Assembly: GCA_949775045.1 (NCBI GenBank)
Contig: OX459103.1
Location: 18,901,653-18,965,652 of the forward strand
Direction: 5' to 3'
Source: Metridium senile
Lineage: Eukaryota > Cnidaria > Anthozoa > Actiniaria > Metridiidae
DNA length: 64,000 nucleotides
Shown here: in pieces, positions 27,268 through 38,659 of the stretch
How positions within the stretch are numbered: position 1 is the stretch's first letter
Layout of the letters: every line of letters begins with the position of its first letter
Notes under the pieces: generated by a model
Database searches by the model: none
The model's input: the letters and a program-made list of their open reading frames with translations, nothing else
What the model was told of the DNA's origin: nothing
Program-made: the position numbers and the translations under genes

Positions 27268-28600
27268 GAAATGTTTTGGTCTACTTTTTCATGTAAGACT
27301 AAAATAAAAAAAAGTTATTAATATATATTTTAAGTATATTTTCAATAGAGTACAAGCACTAAAAGCATGCAACACTTTGCACTATTTGCTAAAAATTTAG
27401 TGCTAATTAAACAATAGAATTAGCATAATTTACCAGTATTTAGTGGTATTTATGTTGCACAATTTTAGTGTTTGTACCCTATAGTTTTAGAGTGTAAATA
27501 ATAATATCCAAACATCCTCTGGCTGTGATTTAATTGTCTTTATTTAACTATCTGCAATACATTTTGTGTACAGTTGTATTTCAAGTTATTAATACAATTT
27601 ATCCAAATAACTCTTGGATTTCTTTAAAACATTTGTACACTGTAAAGGGCTTTTAACAAATCAAAGTCAGTTTTCTACGGGTCTGTACTGTAATCGACAA
27701 TCAAAATTACGTCACAAATGATCAAAACTCAAGTGGACCACGAGCGCAGCGAGGGGTTTCACTGCAAAGTTTTGATCATTTGTGACGTAATTTTGACATA
27801 AAGTTTGAATAAAACCGTTTTATCCGCTCGCGCATGGATGTTGTGAGCACAAGCAGGTCTGGACTGTAATCGACAATGTCTCTCAGCCAATCAGCGCGCG
27901 AGAAATTTACAAGTTATGGTTAAATTTAGAAGTGAAATGACAACTTTTAATATAGAATCAAGTAATAAAATCAACATTGAACAGTAAAAACCTTTTGTTT
28001 TTCTCTTTTTAAGCAACCATTGTCTTATGTTAATACTTATGAAATGTGTTCTGCTCTTTCATATAAAGTGAAATAAAGCATGTTACGCTTAAGTGTGTTT
28101 CACAGGTTTATGAAAACCACTCTAAGACTAAAATCAAAAAGACAAAATTGTTATATCTTTTAAGTATGGACTGTCATTTTAAGTATGTTTTCAATAGAGT
28201 ACAAACACTAAAAGCATACAACACCTTGCACTATTTACTAAAAAAACGGTGCTAATTAGACAATACAATTAGCATAAGTTACCAGTATTTAGTGGTATCC
28301 AGCCTCCCGGGTGGTATTTATGTTGTTTAGTGTTTGTACTCTATAGAGTGGTTTTCATTAACCCATGAAACAAAGTGTATTAGGGAAAGAGTAACAAAGT
28401 GTATCAATGTGTAATAATCCTGGGAGCCCTGTTTATTTAATTATCTTCAATACATTTTTGTACAGTTGTATTTCAAGGTATTATTAAAATTTGTAAACTG
28501 TAAAAAGGCTTTTTAGAAGTGAACTGACAGCTTTTATTATAGAATCAAGTAATAAAATCAACAGTGAACAGTAAAAACTTTTTTTTCTTTTTAAGCAACT
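27240..28600. repeat. Tandem duplication of the transposase 3' region, with two copies of a 145-bp inverted-end element
   Basis: The last codons and 3' flank of the transposase (TTATGTTAATACTTAGGAAA) recur at about 28025. Segments ending GAATCAAGTAATAAAATCAA occur at 27955 and 28542. Each half also holds an element with ends resembling ATAGAGTACAAACACTAAAA and its inverse (27345-27483 and 28192-28347). The second is expanded internally by about 12 bases. Confidence 0.75.
27683..27880. mobile_element. Palindromic insert flanked by an imperfect 17-bp direct repeat
   Basis: The arms CAAAATTACGTCACAAATGA and complement (27702-27798) form a strong hairpin. A copy of GTCTGTACTGTAATCGACA lies on the left, and GTCTGGACTGTAATCGACA on the right (about 27863). 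It lies inside the two-gene transposon, between the genes. Confidence 0.55.
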
Positions 28601-29061
28601 ATAAAAAAACTTAATATTTAAATCTCTCACTGACAATACATTGGATATAGAGTGAATTTCAAATACATTGAATATAGTTCATATCTCTGTGAAATGCAAT
28701 TAAAATAGCTACTGCCTCATAGTATGTATTTATTGAATATTAGTCACTATCACTCAGTTGGATAGATTTAGTAACACCAAATACTCATGACAATACATGT
28801 AGAAAAAGTAATATCTGTCTATTGCCTTAAACATTGGGTTTCTCTCGGTTATTGTTACTATATATAAAGCTGTTCCAGCAGAGTGATAGTGACTATGTAG
28901 TAATTATTTAGGTTATATTTCACATGTTTCTAAATATCAATTTCTATTGTCATACTGCTGTGTATCAAACCAAGTCAGTCTGATTTCTCTCTATACATAA
29001 CAAATACCTGTATATAAGAACCAATGTAGACTGCATGACCTTGGAAAATAGTGAACTGTTC
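28601..29061. other. Non-coding spacer between the two convergent transposon genes
   Basis: AT-rich sequence with two short repeats of GATAGTGACTA/TAGTCACTATCACT (28740 and 28880). No exon is seen. Confidence 0.5.
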
Positions 29062-29721
29062 CTAATGCTGTGGAATATCATTTTCATTCCAATAGCCATA
29101 ATGGAAATGAACCGACAACACTTCTTTGTTTTTATAAAATGTTAATTTAAATGGCATGTCCACTGATACAATAACCTCACATCTTTCAGGTGAAACTGAT
29201 GGTTTAGCATATTTTACCAGGAGTTGGTCTTTTGCACATACGGTACCTTCGAGATTTAGCTTGTCAAACATAAAAACAGCTTTCTTCTTGTCAGTGAAGT
29301 TAACATTAATGCAAGCGTCGGTTTCCTTGTAAATATGTCCAAAGTTATTTCGGCTAATTATACGCTTGGATATCACACTAAAAACCTCAATGGGGACATC
29401 CATTGTAAAATCTCCCATCCAAGGCGATGCTGTGTTTGGAGTGGAGCGAAGTCGGCTAATAATCTTGCTATGAATTTTAGCCAGGCATCGACAGACCATC
29501 CCCTTTGTTTCGACAAGCTGTTGTACATCCTTGTACCGCGACTTAGACTTATATTTATCCTCTAGAACATCCACACTTCGTTCGATCTCCCGAAAGAAAG
29601 ATGAAATATCAGTTAAAGAAGTTGAATCTTCCGTTTTAGACAAGTAGTTAGACTTCGTTCTTGCAATAAATCTCTTAAACACGCCACTTGGCGGCTCATC
29701 TCGGAATAGTTGTGCCGCCAT
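29062..29721 (-). CDS. Unknown 219-aa protein, second gene of the transposon
   Basis: A single-exon frame on the minus strand. I choose the ATG at 29721 (MAAQLFRDEPPSGVFKRF) because it sits in a strong Kozak setting (CAAAATGGCG); an in-frame ATG at 29778 lies almost at the terminal repeat. The protein is basic in its first third, with a Ser/Glu-rich middle and no membrane segments. The C-terminal half alternates hydrophobic and charged residues as in a beta-rich domain (TFYKNKEVLSVHFHYGYW). I do not recognise a family. Its position, converging on the transposase within shared terminal repeats, suggests an accessory transposition or DNA-binding protein. Confidence 0.6.
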   Translation of the reverse strand: MAAQLFRDEPPSGVFKRFIARTKSNYLSKTEDSTSLTDISSFFREIERSVDVLEDKYKSKSRYKDVQQLVETKGMVCRCLAKIHSKIISRLRSTPNTASPWMGDFTMDVPIEVFSVISKRIISRNNFGHIYKETDACINVNFTDKKKAVFMFDKLNLEGTVCAKDQLLVKYAKPSVSPERCEVIVSVDMPFKLTFYKNKEVLSVHFHYGYWNENDIPQH

Positions 29722-30351
29722 TTTGAATTCTACCCATGAAGCTACGCGCGCCCCCAATGATCGATTATGAGGGGTCATTCGCCCCAGCGTGAATAATAAT
29801 CACATTGCATGAGAGAGTGCGCCTTTCCAGTTCGATCCACGATACATTGCGGACAGATACACTCGTATGATATGTTAACATGCAAACAAATTTGATTTCA
29901 AAAGTATACGACGAATTTTGAACGATGTAAAATAATATTTTCTAAATAACTGTAAAAAGTAAACGCACTTTGAACACAATTACACAAATATTTCAGAAAT
30001 ATTATCAAGTTGGGCCCATGAGCTAGAAGTTTATAACGGCTTGAACTGCACCTAAGGCTAATTCAGTGTAGTCGATTTTGGTGCAAGGTCTTAATTTCTT
30101 GGCATGGTTGGTAGAACACTCGCCGAAAATCAACTACTTGACAATTTTGATGTCATGGAATCGACTCCACAGAGGCTCAACGTGTGTGCTAAGTCTAAGG
30201 ACAAACCGAGCATCCGGCGCTCTGCTGTACAGCTGTACATCAATATCTACTAGTATACTACAATATCTATAGGCACTGGGGCTCATCAACTTTGTACACA
30301 GATTCCTGAATATGCTAACCATAACATTTTCTTATTAAACTGCTCTCAGAG

Positions 30352-30665
30352 AGAGACGTGATGGCCGAGCGGTCAGCGTGTCGGACTCCGGGCCTAATGG
30401 TCTTGGTTCGATTCCTGGCCCGGGCGATTACGTTGTGTCCTTGGGCAAGATACTTTACTTTCTCAGTGCCTCGTCTTCTCGGATAAGGACGTAAAGCCGG
30501 AGGTCCCGTCTGCCTTCACTCTGACTATGTTACAAGGTGGACGAAAAAGAACCACTGAGGACGTAACCAAATCTCTGGCCGTTACCACCCTCAGTGACTG
30601 CCTCACTCTCAACTTGACCGACAAAGAGCATATAAGCCTCGAAGAGAGGGATTGCTCTAATCATT
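30352..30665 (+). mobile_element. tRNA-derived SINE
   Basis: The head has an RNA polymerase III A-box-like GATGGCCGAGCGG and a B box GGTTCGATTCC, spaced as in a Leu/Ser-type tRNA with a long variable arm. The body continues GTCCTTGGGCAAGATACTTT and CGTAAAGCCGGAGGTCCCG, which resembles conserved SINE core segments of invertebrates. No poly-A or target duplication was certain. Confidence 0.7.
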
Positions 30666-30979
30666 GGTAAATGTAAATGGAATATGTGGGACTTGCAACA
30701 AATTGTTAAGTTTCCAGGAAGTACAGGTTCAGTGTGTATGCGTGCATTGTCCGTTGAAGTATCTTTTTTTTTTATGTAATAAGTAATATATCAAACACGA
30801 GAAAGAGTGTTTCATCAGGTTTTCAAACACCGAAAAATGGTGTTGGATATTACTTCTCAAATTATTGGATAATTATTGGAGAAATTCAAAGCGAAGTTGG
30901 CTTAATTTTATGCAAGTGTTTCATCAGATTTCAAACTCCTTCACGCTAGTGATTTTGTCTTTGTTTTCTCTTCATTAAT

Positions 30980-31155
30980 TATTCATGAGTTTTAGAAGTA
31001 ATATTTCAAAAACGAGTGCGAGTGTTTCATCGGGTTTCCAAACACGAGAAATCATTTGAAAGCACGACGCCGCAGGCGGAGTGCTTTTATTGTTTTCGAG
31101 TGTTTGGAAATCCGATGAAACACGAAGCACGAGTTTTTGGAATTACTTCTCATAC
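30980..31155. mobile_element. Palindromic MITE-like element
   Basis: Arms with GAAGTAATATTTCAAAAACG at the left and CGAGTTTTTGGAATTACTTC at the right pair over about 70 bases. Diverged sequence of the same kind occurs just upstream (30775-30870), suggesting two overlapping insertions. Confidence 0.6.
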
Positions 31156-31772
31156 GAATTGATAATTTCATGAGATTATCGTCATTGTGAAGAGCTGTAT
31201 TGACTAAATCAAGGTCCGAAGAATTGCACTGGGGGTATTAAGTAGCTTGTTTGAAACTCATATCTTTTTGTATAGGATGATCAGCTTCATTGTTGCGTAT
31301 TCCCCCGAGGAAGATAATTAAAATCGGTTTTCTAAAGAAATTGGTTTTCTAAAGAAATCGGTTTTCTTATGGGTTCTTATATTTTCAACAGTTGTACTGT
31401 AAATTTCAAATTTCTGTCAAATTAAATATAGTGTCAACTCAGTAAATGTACAAGCTAATTAAAAGAAGCAATTAAACGTTATTTGTCTCTCTTTTGTGTA
31501 ATTGTTTGTGTACTCGTTCATGAATGTGTAGAGCATATGTGTGTCAGTCAGTCAGTCAGTCAGTCAGTCAGTCAGTCAGTCAGTCAGTCAGTCAGTCAGT
31601 CAGTCAGTCAGTCAGTCAGTCAGTCATTCAGTCAGTCAGTCAGTCAGTCAGTCACACTATTGTTCACTACATGTAAGTTTCAATCAATCAAACAACCAAC
31701 CAATCAATCATTATGCAGTCAGTCACTTTATCAAACAATCAATAAGTCTATTAACTAAATCTATTAGCTATA

Positions 31773-31944
31773 AAAGAGTGGTGAAGTGTGACGTCAGTTG
31801 CCATGGATTCCGGTTCCAAACATAAACTTTTCAGGACACATTTCTATAGAGGAACAAAAGAAATACGGTTGATCGACTTTAGTTTGGAACAAGTTTCCTT
31901 GACAACTGACAATAGGTGACGTATTCACTTCAGTACTCTATTAT
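31773..31944. mobile_element. 172-bp MITE private to block copy 3
   Basis: The ends GAGTGGTGAAGTGTGACGTC and GACGTATTCACTTCAGTACTC are imperfect inverted repeats. The paralogous blocks at about 2515 and 11625 read straight through AGCTATAA...TTATCGAGC without it. Confidence 0.7.
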
Positions 31945-32027
31945 CGAGCAAAAACGAAGCTTATACATGTAGTTCAAAACTTAGCTCAAAGTGAAATATT
32001 TAGCTTAGTTGTCGTTAAAATACTTAC

Positions 32028-32060
32028 CCTAACAGCAACTTTGATAGGTACTTCATCCAT
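32028..32060 (-). CDS. Candidate kinesin first coding exon (copy 3)
   Basis: The 11-codon sequence and GTAAGT donor match the exons at 2607 and 11725. Downstream on the minus strand comes the two-gene transposon, and no further kinesin exon is visible. It is probably an orphan copy, or an alternative first exon of a gene beyond the window. Confidence 0.4.
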
Positions 32061-33147
32061 TTTCAAGGGAAATAAACATCCAGGAAAATACAATCGTGTA
32101 TTTTTAGGACAAAACTTTCTACAAGTTTGTGTTTACACTGAACCAAGACAACCAATGAAGGCTCGGTTACATGGCTTAGTGATTGGGCTTCCTGTGTAAT
32201 TAGTCGACCACACCTCCCCCCATATCTTTTTCGATCAATTTTTAGAGTTTTTTTTTTAGCGAATAATTGTAGAAACGTAATGCACATTTTATTCATTGGA
32301 TACATTTCTTGCCACTATGATAATCGAGTTGAAACAAAAAATGGTAACATCAGCAACAACAACAACAACAATTCAGAATAACAACGTTTACAATAGCAGC
32401 AACAGCAGCAGCAACAACAACAACAATATAGCAACAACAACAACAACAACAAGACTCTATTGTGATCAAAGTAATACATTTTATTCACCGTGAAACATTG
32501 TATAATTTCCATGTAATAATATTACAAAATACAATAAATTATTAAAGTATATAATGAATATAAATGGAAACTAGCGAGTAAACTAGTATAGGCTGCGTCG
32601 GTGTTTGATATAGACCATTAGGTAATAGAATGAAATTTGTAACACCGTAAAAAATGTTGACTTAACTTTACTGACGTTTCTAGCTTTAACCCTTCGTCGG
32701 AGTAAAAATATATAATGAATAGACGACGATAATGCTGTCAACGTACGATCTGTTAAAGATCTCAGTTTAATACAGCCACTGCGTTGCAATGTGACTTAAT
32801 TAATAACGTGAGATACTCCAAACATCGACATGAAAGAGCACAAATGACACTGAGCTATGTTGACAATTTAGGATCTCATTAATAATAATAAATAAATAAC
32901 GTATTTATGACGCATTTCTAATCTCAATGCGCTTTATATTTTTAACACGGATTAAACGGTGTAGCTAGAATATAACATTAACACTTAAAGTATGATGTGA
33001 TGTCAAAATATTATATGTGCAAATTTAATTATGGAAAAAGCTTTGAATCAATTGACAATGTTCCCGGAATGTTAAAAAGTGATCCACCAATGATCTCGTC
33101 TTATATTATTTCCCTTCCGCCCAGATAAAAAACAACAATTTTAAAAC

Positions 33148-33752
33148 AAAAATCACCACCATCATCATCATCAACACCATCATCATCATTACCATCACCA
33201 TCATCATCAAAATCATCATTATTGTCATCATCATCACCATCATTACCACCACCATCATCATCAACATCATCATCAACATCATCATCAACATCATCATCAT
33301 TACGACCATCATCATCACCAAAATCATCACCACCATCATCATCACCACCATCATCATCAACATCATCATCATTACGACCATCATCATCACCAAAATCATC
33401 ACCACCATCATCATCACCACCATCATCATCAACATCATCATCATTACGACCATCATCATCACCAAAATCATCACCACCATCATCATCAACATCATCATCA
33501 ACATCATCATCATTACGACCATCATCATCACCAAAATCATCATCAACATATCATCATCATCAACATCATCATCATCAACATCATTATTATCAACATCAAC
33601 ATCATCATCTCCACCATTACTCGTGACCACCATCATTACCACCGCCGTCATTACTACCATCACAATCATTACCATCACCATCATCATCAACACCATTACC
33701 ACCACCATCATCATCATTACCATCACCATCATCATCAACACCACCATCATCA
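33148..33752. repeat. 0.6-kb (ATC)n compound array
   Basis: Triplet array of ATC/ACC/AAC/ATT abutting the discoidin stop codon. The period-3 structure keeps several frames open. It is homologous by position to 13928-15490. Confidence 0.95.
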
Positions 33753-35317
33753 TGGCTCACATCCATACAGTTCTAGTCTAAGTGTGGCCCATCCATATAC
33801 TTCTTTTACAATCAATCTTACATATCTTGCAAGGAAAGGAAAAACAAGCTTATTGGTGACGATAGTCTCTTTATCGCTATTACCAGTAAAAACCTGCAAA
33901 GACAAAAGACAAAAACACAATATAACGTTAAAGTGCACCTCACCCCTAATACTGACTACTTTCTGTTACATAAAATGAGTAGTTGAATAGTGATATATTT
34001 CTTAATTTGAGTTAAATATATGGCTTTAATTTATAAGATTTATCATTCCAATATGTTAATGATTGTGACTTCCTACTAGGCAATTGTGTTAGCTTGTTTT
34101 AAATATAAACGAATTATCTGAAGGAAAGGAGTTACAGATTGCTTGCAATGATAGAGACACGTTAATAATTGTCCATCATGGCGTTAATCTCTATCATTGC
34201 AAGCTCTGCGTTCGTCTCGTTTCGATGCAAAGGCCCGGCTACCTTTCAAGATGGCGAAGGGAACTGTGAAGGGGACTATATTGTTACTATTGCTACAGCT
34301 TTATATTTTACCTTTGCTGTACCGACGCCGTAGTCTTGCCATGTAGTACCGTCCTTACTGTACGACAATGAGTACTTGGTCGGCCACTGATCACAGCAGT
34401 CTTCTTGTCGTCCTTGAGTTGCTACCATGGTAACCACAGTTATGTTGCCAAGGTCAACTTGGATGTACTCTCCGACACCTTTCGTGCCTGCCGACCACCC
34501 TCCATTACCTTTGGAGTCCTTAATCTTATTAAGGCGGCCATTCCTGAATAAGCAGACATTAGCTATTAGAATTTTATATAGAACAATTTTAATTGTTGAT
34601 ATTTAAAAATATCCATGAAATATTTGAAGCCAAATTGCTACTGTGGAATAGAGCAGTCACAAACACTATATCCATGAAATAGAATCAAATTGCTACTGTG
34701 GAATAGAGCACAAATACCATATCCATGAAATAGAATCAAATTGCTACTGTGGAATAGAGCACAAACACTATATCCACGAAATAGAATCAAATTGCTACTG
34801 TGGAATAGAGCGCATTGCCAAACACTGTATCCATGAAATAGAATCAAATTGCTACTGTGGATCGAATAGAGCGCATCCACTATACTTATGAAATAGAATC
34901 AAATTGCTACTGTATCAAGGCGAGCGTGTTTTTATTACCAAGGACTATGTTCTACTCCTGAATAATGCGAAGAGGAAGTGATTTGCTCGTCTTTGATCCG
35001 CCCATCTTCCATTCCAAGTGGATGCTGCTCACATACTAAAAAAAAGGAATCAACGATGGTTGTGAAAAAGAGGATGATGACGGTGATGCCGGTGATGATG
35101 ATGATGATGATGATGGTCCTGATGATGATATTGATGATGATGACGATGATGATATTGTTGATGATGATGATGATAACGATGATGATATTGATGATGATGA
35201 TGATGACGATGATGATATTGATGATGATGATGATGACGATGATGATATTGATGATGATGATGATAACGATATTGATATTGATGATGATGATGATGACGAT
35301 GATGACGATGATGATAT

Positions 35318-35348
<31 letters not shown>

Positions 35349-35370
35349 GACGATGATGATATTGATGATG

Positions 35371-35402
<32 letters not shown>

Positions 35403-35778
35403 GATGACGATGATGATATTGATGATGATGATGATGACGATGATGATATTGATGATGGTGATGATGATGATGATGATGATGATGGTGATGATGATATTGA
35501 TGATGATGATGATGGTGATGGTGATGGTGATGATGGTGATGATGATGATGATGATGATGACGATGATGATATTGATGATGATGATGGTGATGATGATGAT
35601 GATGATGATGATGATGACGATGATGATATTGATGATGATATTGATGATGATGATGGTGATGATGATGATGATGATGATGACGATGATGATATTGATGATG
35701 ATGATGGTGATGATGATGATGATGATGGTGATAACGACGATGATATTGATGATGATGATGATGACGATGATGTTATTG

Positions 35779-35810
<32 letters not shown>

Positions 35811-37692
35811 GATGACGATGATGATATTGATGATATTGATGATGATGATGACGATGATGATATTGATGATGATGACGATGATGATATTGATGATGATGAT
35901 GGTGATGATGATGATGATGATGATGACGATGATGATATTGATGATGATGATGGTGATGATGATGATGATGATGATGATGATGACGATGATGATATTGATG
36001 ATGATATTGATGATGATGATGGTGATGATGATGATGATGGAAAGGAAAGGAAAGGAAATTTTATTTATATCCACGATAAAAACATCAGTCAATTGTTACA
36101 ATAATTATAAATATAAAATTAAAATTCTATTTACAAGAAACAAGATACTGGTTTACATGTTTGTCGTGGAGCCTTTGGGTATACAACGTTCGTTTATTTA
36201 ATACAAGCTTTTAATTTCCGTCTTGAATTTTTGGAGTGATCTAATTTCTCTGACATGTGGAGGCAGGTCATTCCATAGTATTGCTCCACTGTAACTAAAT
36301 GCCCGCTTTTGATATTCTGTACGAGGCTTAGGAACTGTAAGCTTGTATTGTTTATTACGAAGGCTGTATTCCGAGGTGTAATTGGAAAATAAGTTCTTCA
36401 AGTAAACTGGGGTGCGGTTTTGCATCGTCTTAAACATAAGGATTGCCTTTTGCTTTTTACGACGAATTGCAAGCGTATCCCAATTTAATTGTTTTAATAG
36501 CTCGCTAGAGCGTATGTCATAATTAGACCTTGTTATTGCTCTAGCCGCTCGATTTTGCAATTTTTGTAGTTGATCATTTAGCTTGTCGCTTAATTCATCA
36601 TAAACTGCGCTACAGTAGTCAAATTTGGGCTGAATTAAGGCTTCATAAATCTGGATTGCACTTCTAGTCGAGATAAATGGGCGAACTCGTTTTAACGCCC
36701 CTATGCTAGATGAAATTTTCTTAGAGATTGTAGTAATATGTTCTGACCAGTTTAAGTTTTTGTCTATAGTGACACCCAAAGATTTAGTATGATCAACTTG
36801 TTTAACCTTATTGCCATTAATTGATATATTGATAGTGCAATCATTGCATTGTGCTGTAAACTTCTGGCGAGAACCAATTATCATAAATTCCGTTTTGGCA
36901 ACGTTTAGGCTTAGTTTGTTAGCTAATAGCCAACGATGCAAGTTTCTAAGTTCGGAGTTGATAACTGGTTCAAGTTCTTCTATATTGCTACCATGTATGC
37001 AGAAGCTAGTATCATCAGCAAACATTCTTGTTGTGGCTCGCGCCAAACAATTTGGTAGATCATTGATATATAATAGGAACAATAGTGGCCCTAAATTACT
37101 GCCTTGTGGCACGCCGCAGTTTACTGCACGTGGTTCGGAAAGGCTTCCGCTAACACTGCATACCTGCGTTCGGGTCATTAAGTATGATCGAAACCATTTT
37201 AGGGAGGCTTCGTCTATACCATAGTTGGATAGCTTATCAAGAAGGATTCCATGATCTATGGTGTCGAAGGCCTTTTGGAGATCAATAAAAATGACTCCGT
37301 TAAATAAACCCCTGTCTATATTGACTGACCATTCATTTGTGGCTTCAAGTAGTGCTGTAACAGTACTATGCAGTGAGCGGAAGCCTGATTGACATTCTAC
37401 TAAGAGTTTATTTTCGTTAATATAATCATATAACTGATTATAGATTATCTTCTCAAACAATTTTGAAACTGTGGGAATGACTGAGATTGGTCGGTAATTG
37501 TTTGTGTCAGACTTTACTCCTTTTTTGAAAATTGGTGTAACTTTTGCTGATTTCCACTCATTTGGAAAAATTCCCGTAGTAATAGATTGCCTGAAAATAT
37601 CTGTAAGTGATGGAGCTATGATCTCTGCAGACATCTTTAGCAATCTATTAGGTATTTTATCCAAACCTACTGATGATGATATTGATGATGAC

Positions 37693-37730
<38 letters not shown>

Positions 37731-38017
37731 CGATGATGATATTGATGATGATGATGATGATGACGATGATGATATTGATGATATTGATGATGATGATGAC
37801 GATGATGATATTGATGATGATGACGATGATGATATTGATGATGATGATGGTGATGATGATGATGATGATGGTGATAACGACGATGATATTGATGATGATG
37901 ATGATGACGATGATGATATTGATGATGATGATGGTGATGATGATGATGATGATGGTGATAACGACGATGATATTGATGATGATGATGATGACGATGATGA
38001 TATTGATGATGACGATG

Positions 38018-38049
<32 letters not shown>

Positions 38050-38115
38050 GATGATGGTGATAACGACGATGATATTGATGATGATGATGATGACGATGAT
38101 GATATTGATGATGAC

Positions 38116-38146
<31 letters not shown>

Positions 38147-38252
38147 GTGATGATGGTGATGATGATGATGATGATGATGACGATGATGATATTGATGATG
38201 ATGTTGACGATGATGATATTGATGATGATAATGATGATGACGATGATGATAT

Positions 38253-38283
<31 letters not shown>

Positions 38284-38338
38284 GGTGGTGAGGATGATGA
38301 TGATGATGACGATGATGATATTGATGATGACGATGATG

Positions 38339-38370
<32 letters not shown>

Positions 38371-38468
38371 GGTGGTGAGGATGATGATGATGATGACGAT
38401 GATGATATTGATGATGATGATGACGATGATGATATTGATGATGATAATGATGATGACGATGATGATAT

Positions 38469-38499
<31 letters not shown>

Positions 38500-38597
38500 G
38501 GTGGTGAGGATGATGATGATGATGACGATGATGATATTGATGATGATGATGACGATGATGATATTGATGATGATAATGATGATGACGATGATGATAT

Positions 38598-38659
<62 letters not shown>

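Larger units (their letters stand above)
29792..31540. other. Intergenic region with SINE and palindromic elements
   Basis: No protein-coding exon is apparent. Separately listed are a tRNA-derived SINE (30352-30665) and a palindromic element (30980-31155). The segment 30775-30975 repeats parts of the latter. A run of three GAAATCGGTTTTCT units lies at about 31325-31370. Confidence 0.55.
31541..34030. repeat. Segmental block, copy 3 of 3
   Basis: An almost pure CAGT array (31541-31655), unique sequence, kinesin-like first exon, CAA/CAG arrays, a dispersed repeat, an ATC array and the functional discoidin terminal exon. The block is collinear with 11140-15760. It contains a private 170-bp MITE at 31773-31944 and lacks the 423-bp foldback of copy 2. 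Confidence 0.88.
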
